64,000 nt of DNA, taken from NCBI RefSeq assembly GCF_011764425.1, contig NZ_BLPF01000001.1, forward strand, positions 3,339,001-3,403,000, given 5' to 3'. The notes under the pieces were generated by a model, which searched no databases, was not told the DNA's origin, and saw only the letters and a list, made by a program, of their open reading frames with translations. Source of the DNA: Phytohabitans houttuyneae. Its GTDB lineage: Bacteria > Actinomycetota > Actinomycetes > Mycobacteriales > Micromonosporaceae. This document shows positions 45,110 through 53,179 of this stretch, piece by piece. The stretch's first letter is position 1. Each line of letters starts with the position of its first letter. The position numbers and the translations under genes are program-made.

Positions 45110-45139
45110 GCCCTAGGACGCCACGTCACTTTTTGTCAA
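45110..45139 (-). promoter_or_regulatory. Candidate promoter of the second fxsT
   Basis: On the minus strand TTGACA (45134-45139) is followed after 17-18 bases by CTAGGG/TAGGGC. The -35 match is perfect and the -10 is poor. The spacing to the GTG start is short (about 15 bases from the -10), implying a short leader. Confidence 0.3.
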
Positions 45140-45426
45140 GTTCCAGGATCTCATGCGAGGCTCGCTGGAGCCAATGGGCCGGCGAACCCAAATTTGGACA
45201 TCGATTGGCGATTTTATGACGGAGGACGCCACTGTAGAAGATGACCATCCGCTGCCCCTCCATGATTCAAGTTGGCCTCAACTGACAGCTCATCCTCACA
45301 ACGCTGGACACGAGCGGACGAATTGGGCTCGTCAAGACATGTTGGTATCAGCTCCGGAACCTTTCACTTGACTGGCACGCAATTCAACCTGGGTGACGAC
45401 GCCATCGGACACCGAGGAGCCGACAC

Positions 45427-45807
45427 ATGATGGAGCTGCCCGATCCACTTACGCTTTTCACGTTGGTCCGCTTATTCAGGGACGCCGTCGCCATCGCCGC
45501 CGGGGTTGGCGTGTGGTCGCGAAAGATGTCTCGCCCCCGCCCGGTCCGGCGGATGATCCGGGTGCTCCGCCGCCGTCCGGAGGACCGAGTCCGGGCGGGG
45601 AGGCGTCGCCGCACCGCCCCGCGGAGGACCGTGCGGTGCGGCCAGGCGGACGGATCACGGCGACCCTGCTCCGGTCGGTGGGACGCGTCCGCTCCGGCGG
45701 CCGGCTCCCGACGGCGATGTCCCGGCTTCCGGGCCGGTCAGCGTCAGGGTCCAGCCTGTCGACGTCGATGCCGCCGACCCGGCTGGCCGCCGCCGGGGCG
45801 GTGCTGA
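45427..45807 (+). CDS. Doubtful ORF in the 45.1-46.2 kb remnant region
   Basis: ATG 45427 follows GAGGAG by 7 bases. The first 33 residues (MMELPDPLTLFTLVRLFRDAVAIAAGVGVW) look like a real hydrophobic N terminus. Beyond that the frame becomes Arg/Pro-rich, and a more protein-like proline linker (SPPPGPADDPGAPPPSGGPSPGG) reads in another frame, so an interrupted gene is possible. No family is recognised. The rest of 45096-45426 is lower in G+C and shows no convincing gene. Confidence 0.25.
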   Translation: MMELPDPLTLFTLVRLFRDAVAIAAGVGVWSRKMSRPRPVRRMIRVLRRRPEDRVRAGRRRRTAPRRTVRCGQADGSRRPCSGRWDASAPAAGSRRRCPGFRAGQRQGPACRRRCRRPGWPPPGRC

Positions 45808-45845
45808 GGTCCGCGGGCGGCTTGACTCTGACACCGTGTCAGCCG

Positions 45846-46131
45846 GCAGCATCGATCTCGTGTTCGGGATCGGGGACTTCGCCGCGCTGGGACGGGTGTC
45901 CGTGCGGATGCTGCGGCACTACGACGCGATCGGGCTGTTGCTGGCCGGCCAGGACGGATCCGGCCAGCGGATGCCGCTACTCCGAGGCAGACCAGCTGCG
46001 TCGCCTCAACCGGATCATTGCGATGAAGGACCTCGGCTAACGCTCGGCCAGGTCGCGGAAGCTCCTCGACGACAAGGGCGCCGTCGAGGAGCTGTACGGC
46101 ATGCTCCGGCGGAGATGGTGGCGCAGCTGGC
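45846..46131 (+). pseudogene. MerR-family regulator remnant
   Basis: Pieces of one MerR-type protein lie in order in three frames: FGIGDFAALGRVSVRMLRHYDAIGLL (winged helix), then DPASGCRYSEADQLRRLNRIIAMKDLG ending in TAA, then LTLGQV, then LLDDKGAVEELYGMLRR. The intact relative would run through all of these as a MerR DNA-binding domain plus start of the coiled coil. Several indels and a stop make this a true pseudogene. It runs directly into repeat A. Confidence 0.8.
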
Positions 46132-46139
46132 CGCGGAGG

Positions 46140-46187
46140 GTGAGGCCGCGGGAGCAACGGTCCGGACCACCGCGGACATCGCGGTAG
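46140..46187 (+). repeat. 48-bp repeat A (copy at right end of the FxSxx island)
   Basis: Identical to the copies at 35763 and 53031, same orientation. It lies between the MerR remnant and the glmM stop (19 bases away). One plus-strand frame reads through it as EAAGATVRTTADIAVARI. Confidence 0.9.
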
Positions 46188-46206
46188 CCCGCATATTGCT
46201 CTTGAT

Positions 46207-47553
46207 CTAGACCGGGCTGGCCTCGCGGACGACGGCGGCGATCCGCTCGGCGACCGACCTGGCGGTCTCGACCGTGGCGGCCTCGACCATGACCCGCACC
46301 AGCGGCTCGGTGCCGGACGGGCGCAGCAGCACGCGACCGGTCTCGCCCAGCTCGGCCTCGGCCTCGGCGGTCGCGGCCAGCACCGGCGCCGCGGACGCAC
46401 CCGCCGCGCGGTCGCCGACCGGCACGTTGACCAGGACCTGGGGCAGCTTGGTGATCACCGACGCGAGGTCGGCGAGCGAGCGGCCGGTGGCGGCCATCCG
46501 GGACATGAGGTGCAGGCCGGTGAGGACGCCGTCGCCGGTGGTCGCGTACGCCGGCATCACGATGTGCCCGCTCTGCTCGCCGCCGAGGCCGAGCGCCGAG
46601 GCGCGCAGCTCCTCCAGCACGTACCGGTCGCCGACCTTGGTCTCGATCAGGCGGATGCCCTCGCGCGACATGGCCAGGCGCAGGCCGAGGTTGCTCATCA
46701 CGGTGGCCACGAGCGTGTCGGCTGTCAGCGCGCCGCTATCCCGCATCGCCAGCGCGAGGATCGCCATGATCTCGTCGCCGTCGACCTCCGCGCCCTCGGC
46801 GGTGACGGCCAGGCACCGGTCGGCGTCGCCGTCGTGGGCGATGCCCAGGTGCGCGCCGTGCTCCAGTACCGCCGCCTTGACCGGCTCCAGGTGGGTGGAG
46901 CCGCAGCCCTCGTTGATGTTCAGGCCGTCGGGCTCGGCGTGGATGGCGATCACCTCGGCGCCGGCCTCGCGGTACGCCAGCGGCGCGACGTCGGACGCCG
47001 CCCCGTTGGCACAGTCGACCACGATCTTCAGCCCGTCGAGCCGGTGCGGGACCGTGCCGACCAGGTGCTGCACGTAGTGCTCCGCGCCGTCGAGCAGGTC
47101 ATGCACGCGCCCCACCCCGCCGCCGGTCGGGCGGGTCCACGACACACCCTCGGCGACCGCCGCCTCGATCCTGTGCTCGACCTCGTCGGGCAGCTTGTGC
47201 CCGCCGGCCGCGAAGAGCTTGATGCCGTTGTCGGGCATGGGGTTGTGCGACGCGGAGAGCATCACGCCGAGGTCGGCCTTGGCCTCGCTCACCAGGAAGG
47301 CCACGCCGGGCGTCGGGAGCACGCCCACGCGCACCACGTTTGCGCCGGCACTCGCCAGGCCGGCCACCACCGCCGCTTCGAGCATCTCGCCGCTGGCCCG
47401 CGGGTCGCGGCCGACGACCGCGAGCGGCGGGTGGCTACGGTCGGACTCCGCGAGCGTACGGGCTGCGGCCACCGCCACCGCCATCGCCAGCTCGGGCGTG
47501 AGGTCGGCGTTGGCCCGGCCGCGAACGCCGTCGGTGCCGAAGAGACGCGCCAT
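46207..47553 (-). CDS. glmM: Phosphoglucosamine mutase
   Basis: A 448-residue enzyme converting GlcN-6-P to GlcN-1-P for UDP-GlcNAc. Seen: [24 protein letters not shown], the phosphoserine loop [16 protein letters not shown], Mg-binding [15 protein letters not shown] and the C-terminal [15 protein letters not shown] phosphate-binding loop. It follows rpsI on the same strand after a terminator. Confidence 0.97.
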   Translation of the reverse strand: MARLFGTDGVRGRANADLTPELAMAVAVAAARTLAESDRSHPPLAVVGRDPRASGEMLEAAVVAGLASAGANVVRVGVLPTPGVAFLVSEAKADLGVMLSASHNPMPDNGIKLFAAGGHKLPDEVEHRIEAAVAEGVSWTRPTGGGVGRVHDLLDGAEHYVQHLVGTVPHRLDGLKIVVDCANGAASDVAPLAYREAGAEVIAIHAEPDGLNINEGCGSTHLEPVKAAVLEHGAHLGIAHDGDADRCLAVTAEGAEVDGDEIMAILALAMRDSGALTADTLVATVMSNLGLRLAMSREGIRLIETKVGDRYVLEELRASALGLGGEQSGHIVMPAYATTGDGVLTGLHLMSRMAATGRSLADLASVITKLPQVLVNVPVGDRAAGASAAPVLAATAEAEAELGETGRVLLRPSGTEPLVRVMVEAATVETARSVAERIAAVVREASPV

Positions 47554-47579
47554 GTGCCCTACTTCCTCGGAGCAACAGA

Positions 47580-47622
47580 ACGGCCGGTGCCGCCCATGCT
47601 TTCACAGGGGCGACCCGGCCGT
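47580..47622 (-). terminator. Terminator between rpsI and glmM
   Basis: The outer arms ACGGCCGG (47580-47587) and CCGGCCGT (47615-47622) pair, and CGCCC/GGGCG pairs inside. The hairpin is 23 bases past the rpsI stop and would separate ribosomal-protein expression from glmM. Confidence 0.6.
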
Positions 47623-47645
47623 GTGTTTCAGCGGTACAAAACGCG

Positions 47646-48116
47646 TCAGCGCTTGGAGTACTGAGGAGCCTTGCGGGCCTTCTTCAGACCGTACTTCTTG
47701 CTCTCCTTGACGCGCGCGTCACGGGTGAGGAAGCCGGCCTTCTTCAGCGCCGGGCGGTCGTCGAGGTCGTTGGCGCAGAGCGCGCGGGCGATGCCCAGCC
47801 GCAGCGCGCCGGCCTGGCCGGTGATGCCGCCACCGCGCAGGTTGGCGACCACGTCGAAGGCCTCGACCTTTTCGGCGGTCACCAGCGGCTCCTTGATGAG
47901 CTGCTGGTGCACCTTGCTCGGGAAGTACTCCTCGAGCTCGCGACCGTTGCAGGTGATCTTGCCGGTGCCGGGCACGATGCGCACCCGGACGATGGCCTCC
48001 TTGCGGCGGCCGACGGTCTGGATGGGACGGTCACCACGGGGCACGCGAGCGACGGCGGGCGCCGGGGCGGTCTCGACGGCCGGCGGCGCCGGAGTCGGGA
48101 CGACGGTGTCGGTCAT
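47646..48116 (-). CDS. rpsI: 30S ribosomal protein S9
   Basis: A 156-residue protein with an Ala/Pro-rich actinobacterial N-terminal extension, then [53 protein letters not shown] and the basic tail ending QYSKR that contacts P-site tRNA. ATG 48116 is supported by AAGGAAG just upstream. Second gene of the rplM-rpsI operon. Confidence 0.97.
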   Translation of the reverse strand: MTDTVVPTPAPPAVETAPAPAVARVPRGDRPIQTVGRRKEAIVRVRIVPGTGKITCNGRELEEYFPSKVHQQLIKEPLVTAEKVEAFDVVANLRGGGITGQAGALRLGIARALCANDLDDRPALKKAGFLTRDARVKESKKYGLKKARKAPQYSKR

Positions 48117-48136
48117 GCTGCTTCCTTCGTCCGCGC

Positions 48137-48580
48137 TCACTGCGCGATCTGCTTGATCTCGAACGGCACCGGCTTCTGGGCGGCGTGCGGGTGCTCGGCG
48201 CCGGCGTAGACCTTCAGCTTCTTGATGAGCTTTCGGCCAAGACGGTTGTGCGGGAGCATGCCCCTGACGGCCAGCTCGATGGCACGGTCGGGGCGCTTGG
48301 CGAGCAGCTCGTCGTAGCCCACCTGCTTCAGACCACCCGGGTAGCCGGAGTGGCGGTAGGCGACCTTGGTCTGCCGCTTGTTACCGGTCAGCGCAACCTT
48401 GCCCGCATTGACGATCACCACGAAGTCACCGGTGTCGACGTGCGGCGCGAAGGTCGGCTTGTGCTTGCCGCGCAGCAGCGTGGCGGCGTGGGTCGCCAGA
48501 CGGCCCAGCACGACGTCAGAGGCGTCGATGACGTGCCACTGACGCTCGATCTCACCCGGCTTCGGGCTGTACGTACGCAC
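48137..48580 (-). CDS. rplM: 50S ribosomal protein L13
   Basis: A 147-residue protein: [104 protein letters not shown] 48580 gives the family length. It is first in the operon; the 231 bases up to narK hold the divergent promoters, and no further gene is seen there. Confidence 0.97.
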   Translation of the reverse strand: MRTYSPKPGEIERQWHVIDASDVVLGRLATHAATLLRGKHKPTFAPHVDTGDFVVIVNAGKVALTGNKRQTKVAYRHSGYPGGLKQVGYDELLAKRPDRAIELAVRGMLPHNRLGRKLIKKLKVYAGAEHPHAAQKPVPFEIKQIAQ

Positions 48581-48811
48581 AGGTTTACCTTGTCTCGTCG
48601 TCGGTCTGGGGGCGCACGCCGAGGGCGCCGCTCTTGGGCAGCGCGTCCGGCATAAGCACAACAGCAGGCAACGATACCCGGTGCCAGGCGGAGGATGCAA
48701 AACGGGCCTCCATCCTCACAACGGCCGGCGCCGTCGTGGTGCGGCGCGGTTTACCGCCCGGGTACGCGGAGTGGAACCCTCTGGCAAAGTCAGCTCCGTA
48801 ACTTGCCTGCC

Positions 48812-50176
48812 ATGAGTACGACACTGACCCCCACCGTGGCCGCCGCCGCGGCTGCCCCGGCCGGTAAGGGCCGGTGGCTCACCCATTGGGAGCCGGAGAA
48901 CGAGGAGTTCTGGGCCACCACAGGACGCCGGGTGGCCCGGCGAAACCTGGTGTTCTCGATCTTCGCGGAGCACCTCGGGTTTTCCGTGTGGACCATCTGG
49001 AGCGTCGTGGTTGTGGCGCTCCCGCCGGCCCTCTTCCCCTACTCCGTCGACCAGCGCTTCTGGCTGGTCGCGCTCCCCAACCTCATCGGCGCGCTGATGC
49101 GCATCCCCTACACGTTCGCGGTCACCCGCTTCGGCGGCCGCACGTGGACCATGATCAGCGCACTTCTGCTGCTCATCCCGCTCGCCGGCCTCATGTACGC
49201 GGTGACCGCCCGGCCACCGTACTGGGTGGTGCTCGCCTGCGCGGCCACGGCTGGCTTCGGCGGCGGCAACTTCGCCTCGTCCATGACCAACATCTCGTTC
49301 TTCTACCCCGAGCGGAAGAAGGGCGCGGCGCTGGGCTTCAACGCGGCCGGCGGCAACATCGGCATCAGCACGATGCAGCTGTTCGTACCGCTTGTCATCG
49401 CCGCCGGCCTCGTCTACGGCGGCCTGATGTGGGTGCCGCTCGTGCTGGCGGCGTCCGTCGGGGCGTACCTGTTCATGAACAACCTGGCCATGGCCAAGAC
49501 GCCGTTCCGCGCCCAGTTCGCCACCGTCAAGCGGCCGCACACCTGGGTCATGTCGTTCCTCTACATCGGCACCTTCGGATCGTTCCTCGGCTACTCGGCC
49601 GCGTTCCCCTTGGTGCTCAAGCTGCAGTTCCCGGACGCGCCGACCGCGCACTGGGGTGCGGCGACGATCACGCTGGCGTTCACCGGCCCGCTGGTCGGCT
49701 CGCTGTCCCGCCCCTTCGGCGGCTGGCTCTCCGACCGGATCGGCGGCGCCCGCGTCACCGCGGCCTGCTTCACGCTGATGGCCCTCGGCTCGTACGGCGT
49801 TGTCACGGCGGCCGGCAGCAAGAACATGGGGCTGTTCCTCGCCTCGTTCTGGCTGCTCTTCACGGCGGCCGGAGCGGGCAACGGCTCGACGTACCGGATG
49901 ATCCCGGCCATCTTCGCGGCGAAGTCGCCGGACCTGGTCACCGCCAAGCGCGAGTCGGCGGCAACGCTCGGCATCGCGGGGGCGGTCGGCGCGATGGGCG
50001 GTTTCTACCTGCCGCGGGCCATCAGCGACTCGTACTCCGCGACCGGCGGCATCTCGACCGCCTTCACCTGGTTCGGCGTCATGTACGGCGCCTGCCTCGC
50101 CGTCACCTGGTGGTGCTACCTGCGCCGCCGCGTCCTGATCAGCCAGGTGCCGAGCCTGGCGCACGCCTCCATCTGA
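48812..50176 (+). CDS. narK: Nitrate/nitrite transporter NarK
   Basis: A 454-residue MFS transporter with about 12 membrane helices. The nitrate signatures are present: GFGGGNFASSMTNISFFYPERKKGAALGFNAAGGNIG (first) and TAAGAGNGSTYRMIPAIF (second), plus the WEPENEEFW N terminus usual in actinobacterial NarK2/NarK. It supplies nitrate to the nas operon 3 kb downstream, though the two are separated by unrelated genes. Confidence 0.95.
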   Translation: MSTTLTPTVAAAAAAPAGKGRWLTHWEPENEEFWATTGRRVARRNLVFSIFAEHLGFSVWTIWSVVVVALPPALFPYSVDQRFWLVALPNLIGALMRIPYTFAVTRFGGRTWTMISALLLLIPLAGLMYAVTARPPYWVVLACAATAGFGGGNFASSMTNISFFYPERKKGAALGFNAAGGNIGISTMQLFVPLVIAAGLVYGGLMWVPLVLAASVGAYLFMNNLAMAKTPFRAQFATVKRPHTWVMSFLYIGTFGSFLGYSAAFPLVLKLQFPDAPTAHWGAATITLAFTGPLVGSLSRPFGGWLSDRIGGARVTAACFTLMALGSYGVVTAAGSKNMGLFLASFWLLFTAAGAGNGSTYRMIPAIFAAKSPDLVTAKRESAATLGIAGAVGAMGGFYLPRAISDSYSATGGISTAFTWFGVMYGACLAVTWWCYLRRRVLISQVPSLAHASI

Positions 50177-50188
50177 CCCGCTCGTAGG

Positions 50189-50217
50189 TCGGGGGTGCCG
50201 CTCGTGGGCACCCCCGA
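50189..50217. terminator. Bidirectional terminator between narK and the toxin gene
   Basis: 11-bp arms TCGGGGGTGCC / GGCACCCCCGA with a 7-base loop, placed between two convergent genes, 12 bases after the narK stop and 9 before the toxin stop. Confidence 0.8.
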
Positions 50218-50225
50218 TCGCATTG

Positions 50226-50519
50226 TCAAAGGTCCTGGATGATGCGGAGCGCGCGCGAGACCCGGGCCATCGTGTCGGTGTCCGCGAAGTCGACGCACTC
50301 GGTGAACCACTTCTTCATGGGTGAGGAGAGGCGGTCGGGCATCACCACGTACTGCCCCATCGAGACCGCCAGCGGGGAGTCGCGCAGCAACTCCTCCTCG
50401 ACCACCTCGGCGACGAGGACGATGGGCACGTCGGTGCTGTTGTAGACGTCTGAGCTGATCACCAGGCCGAGCCGCTCGCGGGCTCCCTCGACGCGCCAGA
50501 CCTCGCCCCTACGCAGCAC
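50226..50519 (-). CDS. MazF/PemK-type toxin, probable endoribonuclease
   Basis: A 97-residue protein with the PemK/MazF barrel: RRGEVWRVEGARERLGLVISSDVYNSTDVPIVLVAEVV, then LVAEVVEEELLRDSPLAVSMGQYVVMPDRLSSPMKKWFTECVDF and TMARVSRALRIIQDL. GTG 50519 overlaps the end of the antitoxin gene by 11 bases, giving translational coupling. MazF toxins cut mRNA at short sequences; the target here is unknown. Confidence 0.82.
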   Translation of the reverse strand: MLRRGEVWRVEGARERLGLVISSDVYNSTDVPIVLVAEVVEEELLRDSPLAVSMGQYVVMPDRLSSPMKKWFTECVDFADTDTMARVSRALRIIQDL

Positions 50520-50754
50520 GGAAGATCGCTGCGTCAACCATCGCCACCTCGCGCTCGTCGGCCAGCGCCGCGGCCTCCAGGTCGAAGCCGGCGCGCTGCA
50601 CCGCCGCGGCGTGCGCGGCGAAGACCTCGCGCAGCGCCTTTTCTCTCGCGGCCTGATCCATCCAGGCGGACAGCGTCATGCCGTCGCGCTCGGCGAACCG
50701 TCGTGCCTCTTCGATCGTGTCGTCGGGGAACGACAGGGTCACCTTCTTGGTCAT
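50509..50754 (-). CDS. Ribbon-helix-helix-type antitoxin
   Basis: An 81-residue partner of the MazF-like toxin. The N-terminal KKVTLSFPDDTIEEARRFAERDGMTLSAWMDQAAREKAL is an RHH-type DNA-binding strand and helices; the acidic C-terminal half (DLEAAALADEREVAMVDAAIF) would wrap the toxin. ATG 50754 gives the compact protein. It is probably autoregulated with the toxin. Confidence 0.8.
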   Translation of the reverse strand: MTKKVTLSFPDDTIEEARRFAERDGMTLSAWMDQAAREKALREVFAAHAAAVQRAGFDLEAAALADEREVAMVDAAIFRAA

Positions 50755-50952
50755 GCGCCTGAGCATACCCGCGGTATGACCAGGCGCCATCCGAGCCGGA
50801 CGCCCCCCGCACCCACCGCTTATGGGTGCGCTCCCATAGATATCGGCCATGCGGGACGTAGCATGACGCGGGTCGCATACGCCACTACAGCACCTCCAGC
50901 CATCACACAACCCATCGTGATGGGCAAATTTTCGGTGCTCGGGCCGGGCTTG

Positions 50953-50970
50953 ACTGACTCCTCAGTCAGT
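50953..50970. promoter_or_regulatory. TetR-like operator in the gap before the roadblock cluster
   Basis: ACTGACT-CCTC-AGTCAGT, a perfect 7-bp inverted repeat overlapping a TTGACT -35-like hexamer (50950-50955). The shape is typical of TetR-family sites, but no TetR gene is in the window. The 371-base gap (50755-51125) otherwise shows no gene. Confidence 0.45.
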
Positions 50971-51125
50971 ATTCGGCGCGGCTGCTGCGTGAAGCCGATC
51001 ACCGTGCAAGATTCCGAATGGAACTGGCGTCAGGCCGACCGCCGCCCCCATGCAACACCCCCACGCACACGCTCCCCAGGGCTGCGGTGACGCCTCATCA
51101 TTTCGATCATTGGAGGCAATGAACC

Positions 51126-51497
51126 ATGGCTGCACTGGACACGGCCCTCAAAGACGCGATGAGCATCGAGGGCGCGCTCGGTGTCGCGCTCGTCGACTAC
51201 TCCAGCGGCATGACGCTCGGCACCGCCGGCGGCTCCCCCGAACTGGACCTCGGCATGGCCGCGGCGGGCAACACCGACGTGGTCCGGGCGAAGATGCGGA
51301 CGCTCGAAATGCTCAAGATCGAAGACTCGATCGAGGACATCCTGATCACGCTGGACACGCAGTACCACCTGATCCGGCCGCTCAGCTCGCGGGCCGGCAA
51401 GGGCCTGTTCATCTACCTCGCGCTGAACAAGTCGCGGGCCAACCTGGGCCTGGCGCGCCACCAGCTGCGCCTGATCGAAGCCTCGATCGAAATCTGA
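51126..51497 (+). CDS. Small roadblock/LC7-like protein 1
   Basis: A 123-residue protein (ALDTALKDAMSIEGALGVALVDYSSGMTLGTAGGSPELDLGMAAAGNTDVVRAKMRTLEML) with the roadblock alpha-beta layout: helix, then VALVDYSSGMTLGT strand-turn-strand, helix, and a two-strand end (LITLDTQYHLIRPLS, LFIYLALNK). Such proteins modulate small GTPases. GGAGG stands directly upstream of ATG 51126. First of four similar genes. Confidence 0.75.
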   Translation: MAALDTALKDAMSIEGALGVALVDYSSGMTLGTAGGSPELDLGMAAAGNTDVVRAKMRTLEMLKIEDSIEDILITLDTQYHLIRPLSSRAGKGLFIYLALNKSRANLGLARHQLRLIEASIEI

Positions 51498-51501
51498 GCC
51501 G

Positions 51502-51930
51502 ATGACCGAGGTCAGCATCAGCCAGGTCGTCACCAACGTGGTGCGCGAGTTCCGGCAGAGCGTTCCCGAGTGCGTCGCGGCCGGCATCGTGGACATGTCC
51601 ACCGGCATGCTGCTCGCCGTCGACACCCTCGACTCCCACCCGTCCGAGGTACTCGACCTCCTCGCCGCCGCGACCTTCGACATGTTCCAGGGCCGCAACG
51701 TGGTGATGATCGAGGAGATGTTCAACAAGCGGCGCGGTATCGAGAAGGAGGGGCACTACTTCCGGGAGATCCTGGTCAACAGCGACAACCTGGTGCACCT
51801 CTTCATGCGCAGCGTCGCGACGGACGACATGGTGGCCGTGGTCGTGTGCCGGCGGTCGGTCAACATCGGCATGCTGTTCGCCCAGGCCCGGCTCGTGATG
51901 CGGGGTCTGGACACCGGCATCGGTGGCTGA
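51502..51930 (+). CDS. Small roadblock/LC7-like protein 2
   Basis: A 142-residue protein, 4 bases after gene 1. The same layout is visible: ECVAAGIVDMSTGMLLAVDTLDSHPSEVLDLLAAATFDMFQGRNVVMIEEMF, then ILVNSDNLVHLFMRSVATDDMVAVVVCRRSVNIGM. It may heterodimerise with its neighbours. No enzymatic motif is seen. Confidence 0.72.
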   Translation: MTEVSISQVVTNVVREFRQSVPECVAAGIVDMSTGMLLAVDTLDSHPSEVLDLLAAATFDMFQGRNVVMIEEMFNKRRGIEKEGHYFREILVNSDNLVHLFMRSVATDDMVAVVVCRRSVNIGMLFAQARLVMRGLDTGIGG

Positions 51931-51975
51931 TGCCTCGGCGGGGCGGCCATAGGTCATGTCGATCGAGGAAGTCAA

Positions 51976-52545
51976 TTGGGGGACGCGCTACGGATCACCG
52001 GTGCGCGCGCTGTGATCGTGACGGCCATCGACACCCGAAAGCCGCTCCGGTCGGCGACCATCGAGGCCCTCCCCGACGCGGAGAGCGTCGCGGAGATGGC
52101 CGCCGCCATGGCCGAGACGGCCGTGGAGCTGGTACGGCTGACGGGCGCCGACACGGCGATGGACGACCTGCTCGTGACCAGCCGCGGCTGGTTTCATGTG
52201 CTCCGGGTCGTCGAGGGTGACGATGACGGCGGGTGCGTCGCCCACCTGCTGCTCGACCGGCGGGAGGCCAACCTCGCCATGGCCCGCCGCGACTTCCGGG
52301 AACTGGTCGGCGGGGCGGTACGCGTCCCGCCCGAACCCGTCCCGGAGCCCGCGGCCCCGGAGGCCGTGGAGCTGACGCTCGCCGGCGGGCTGCCGCGGCG
52401 TACGCCCTCGACGACCGGACCGTGGGACCGCGGCGCCCAGCCGGAGGGCACGCCTTCCTGGTTTGCGAAGTTCGCGGGGCACCCGTTCGACTCGGGCGGC
52501 CGGACGGTGGAGCGGGTGCGGGACGGCCTGCACCGGCTGGAGTGA
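51976..52545 (+). CDS. Small roadblock-associated hypothetical protein 3
   Basis: A 189-residue protein starting at TTG 51976, which has GAGGAAG 5 bases upstream; the ATG at 51955 is out of frame. Residues 1-115 have a roadblock-like fold (GARAVIVTAIDTRKPLRSATIEALPDAESVAEMAAAMAETAVELVR, WFHVLRVVEGDDDGGCVAHLLLDR). The remainder is a Pro-rich linker and a short conserved-looking tail (TPSWFAKFAGHPFDSGGRTVERVRDGLHRLE). Function unknown. Confidence 0.7.
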   Translation: MGDALRITGARAVIVTAIDTRKPLRSATIEALPDAESVAEMAAAMAETAVELVRLTGADTAMDDLLVTSRGWFHVLRVVEGDDDGGCVAHLLLDRREANLAMARRDFRELVGGAVRVPPEPVPEPAAPEAVELTLAGGLPRRTPSTTGPWDRGAQPEGTPSWFAKFAGHPFDSGGRTVERVRDGLHRLE

Positions 52546-52575
52546 CACGGCATTACTCACAGAGGGGGACTAGGC

Positions 52576-52992
52576 ATGGCGGACACCGCCGAGGACGAAG
52601 CGGCGTACGGGGCGGCGTACGCCGAGATGGCGTCGCTGAAGCAGGCGGTCAGCGGCGTGGTGGGCTCGGTGATCGCCGGTGTCGACGGCCTGCTGCTCCT
52701 GCACGACCTGACCAGCGGCCCGGAGCCGCACGACATCGCGGCGCTCGCGGCCGCGACGTTCGGGCTCGGTCGGCAGACCGGCCTGGCACTGCGGCAGGGG
52801 CCCTTCCGGGAGTCCACCGTCCGCAGCCACCGGGGCTACTTCTCCGTGTACGCGGTCGGCGACGCGGCACTCCTCGCCGTGCTGGGCGGTGAAGGGCTCA
52901 ACATCGCCCGCCTGCACATCGAGGCACGCCAGGTGACCGCCCGGCTGATCAGGATGCTGGACGTCCACGTAGCGTCACAGGCCCGCCTCTAG
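52576..52992 (+). CDS. Roadblock/LC7 domain protein 4
   Basis: A 138-residue protein, the clearest roadblock domain of the set: LKQAVSGVVGSVIAGVDGLLLLHDL, PHDIAALAAATFGLGRQTGLAL, STVRSHRGYFSVYAVGDAALLAVLGGEGLNIARLHIEAR. The pattern VAGVDGLLL...AALAAA...L matches the CvnB-type family. GAGGGGG lies upstream of ATG 52576. Confidence 0.8.
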   Translation: MADTAEDEAAYGAAYAEMASLKQAVSGVVGSVIAGVDGLLLLHDLTSGPEPHDIAALAAATFGLGRQTGLALRQGPFRESTVRSHRGYFSVYAVGDAALLAVLGGEGLNIARLHIEARQVTARLIRMLDVHVASQARL

Positions 52993-53030
52993 AGTGCGCA
53001 CAAAGGGGTTCAGGTCGCCCATCGCGGAGG

Positions 53031-53078
53031 GTGAGGCCGCGGGAGCAACGGTCCGGACCACCGCGGACATCGCGGTAG
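53031..53078 (+). repeat. 48-bp repeat A (copy before the nas operon)
   Basis: Identical to the copies at 35763 and 46140, same orientation, between the last roadblock gene and nasA. Confidence 0.9.
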
Positions 53079-53106
53079 CCCAAATCCCTTGGAAAAGATC
53101 ATCTAC

Positions 53107-53179
53107 GGCCTGCTTGAAACGCCGCCTAGCTGCACCTGTCCCTCTTCCGAGGGGTGCAGTGAACGCCTCTTAGCAGGCC
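53107..53179 (+). promoter_or_regulatory. Structured leader upstream of nasA
   Basis: Nested pairing: outer GGCCTGCT (53107-53114) / AGCAGGCC (53172-53179), middle CTGCAC / GTGCAG (53130-53135 / 53154-53159), inner CCCTC-TTCC-GAGGG (53140-53153). A competing stem CCCG / CGGG (53178-53181 / 53189-53192) shares bases with the outer stem. It ends 50 bases before the nasA start. It could be a leader RNA, but no known riboswitch class is recognised. Confidence 0.45.

Noticed and set aside
45216-45371. A 51-codon frame (MTEDATVEDDHPLPLHDSSW...)
   Set aside because: No ribosome-binding site and no family; composition is that of low-GC non-coding DNA.
45836-46210. A 124-codon frame fusing a MerR-like N terminus to the repeat
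   Set aside because: The MerR domain leaves this frame after about 40 residues and continues in other frames; the C-terminal part is repeat A. Treated as a pseudogene, not a fusion protein.
48581-48811. Possible GlnR box upstream of narK
   Set aside because: GTAAC at 48798 and TTTACC-like pieces are present, but no pair with the GTNAC-N6-GAAAC arrangement could be found.
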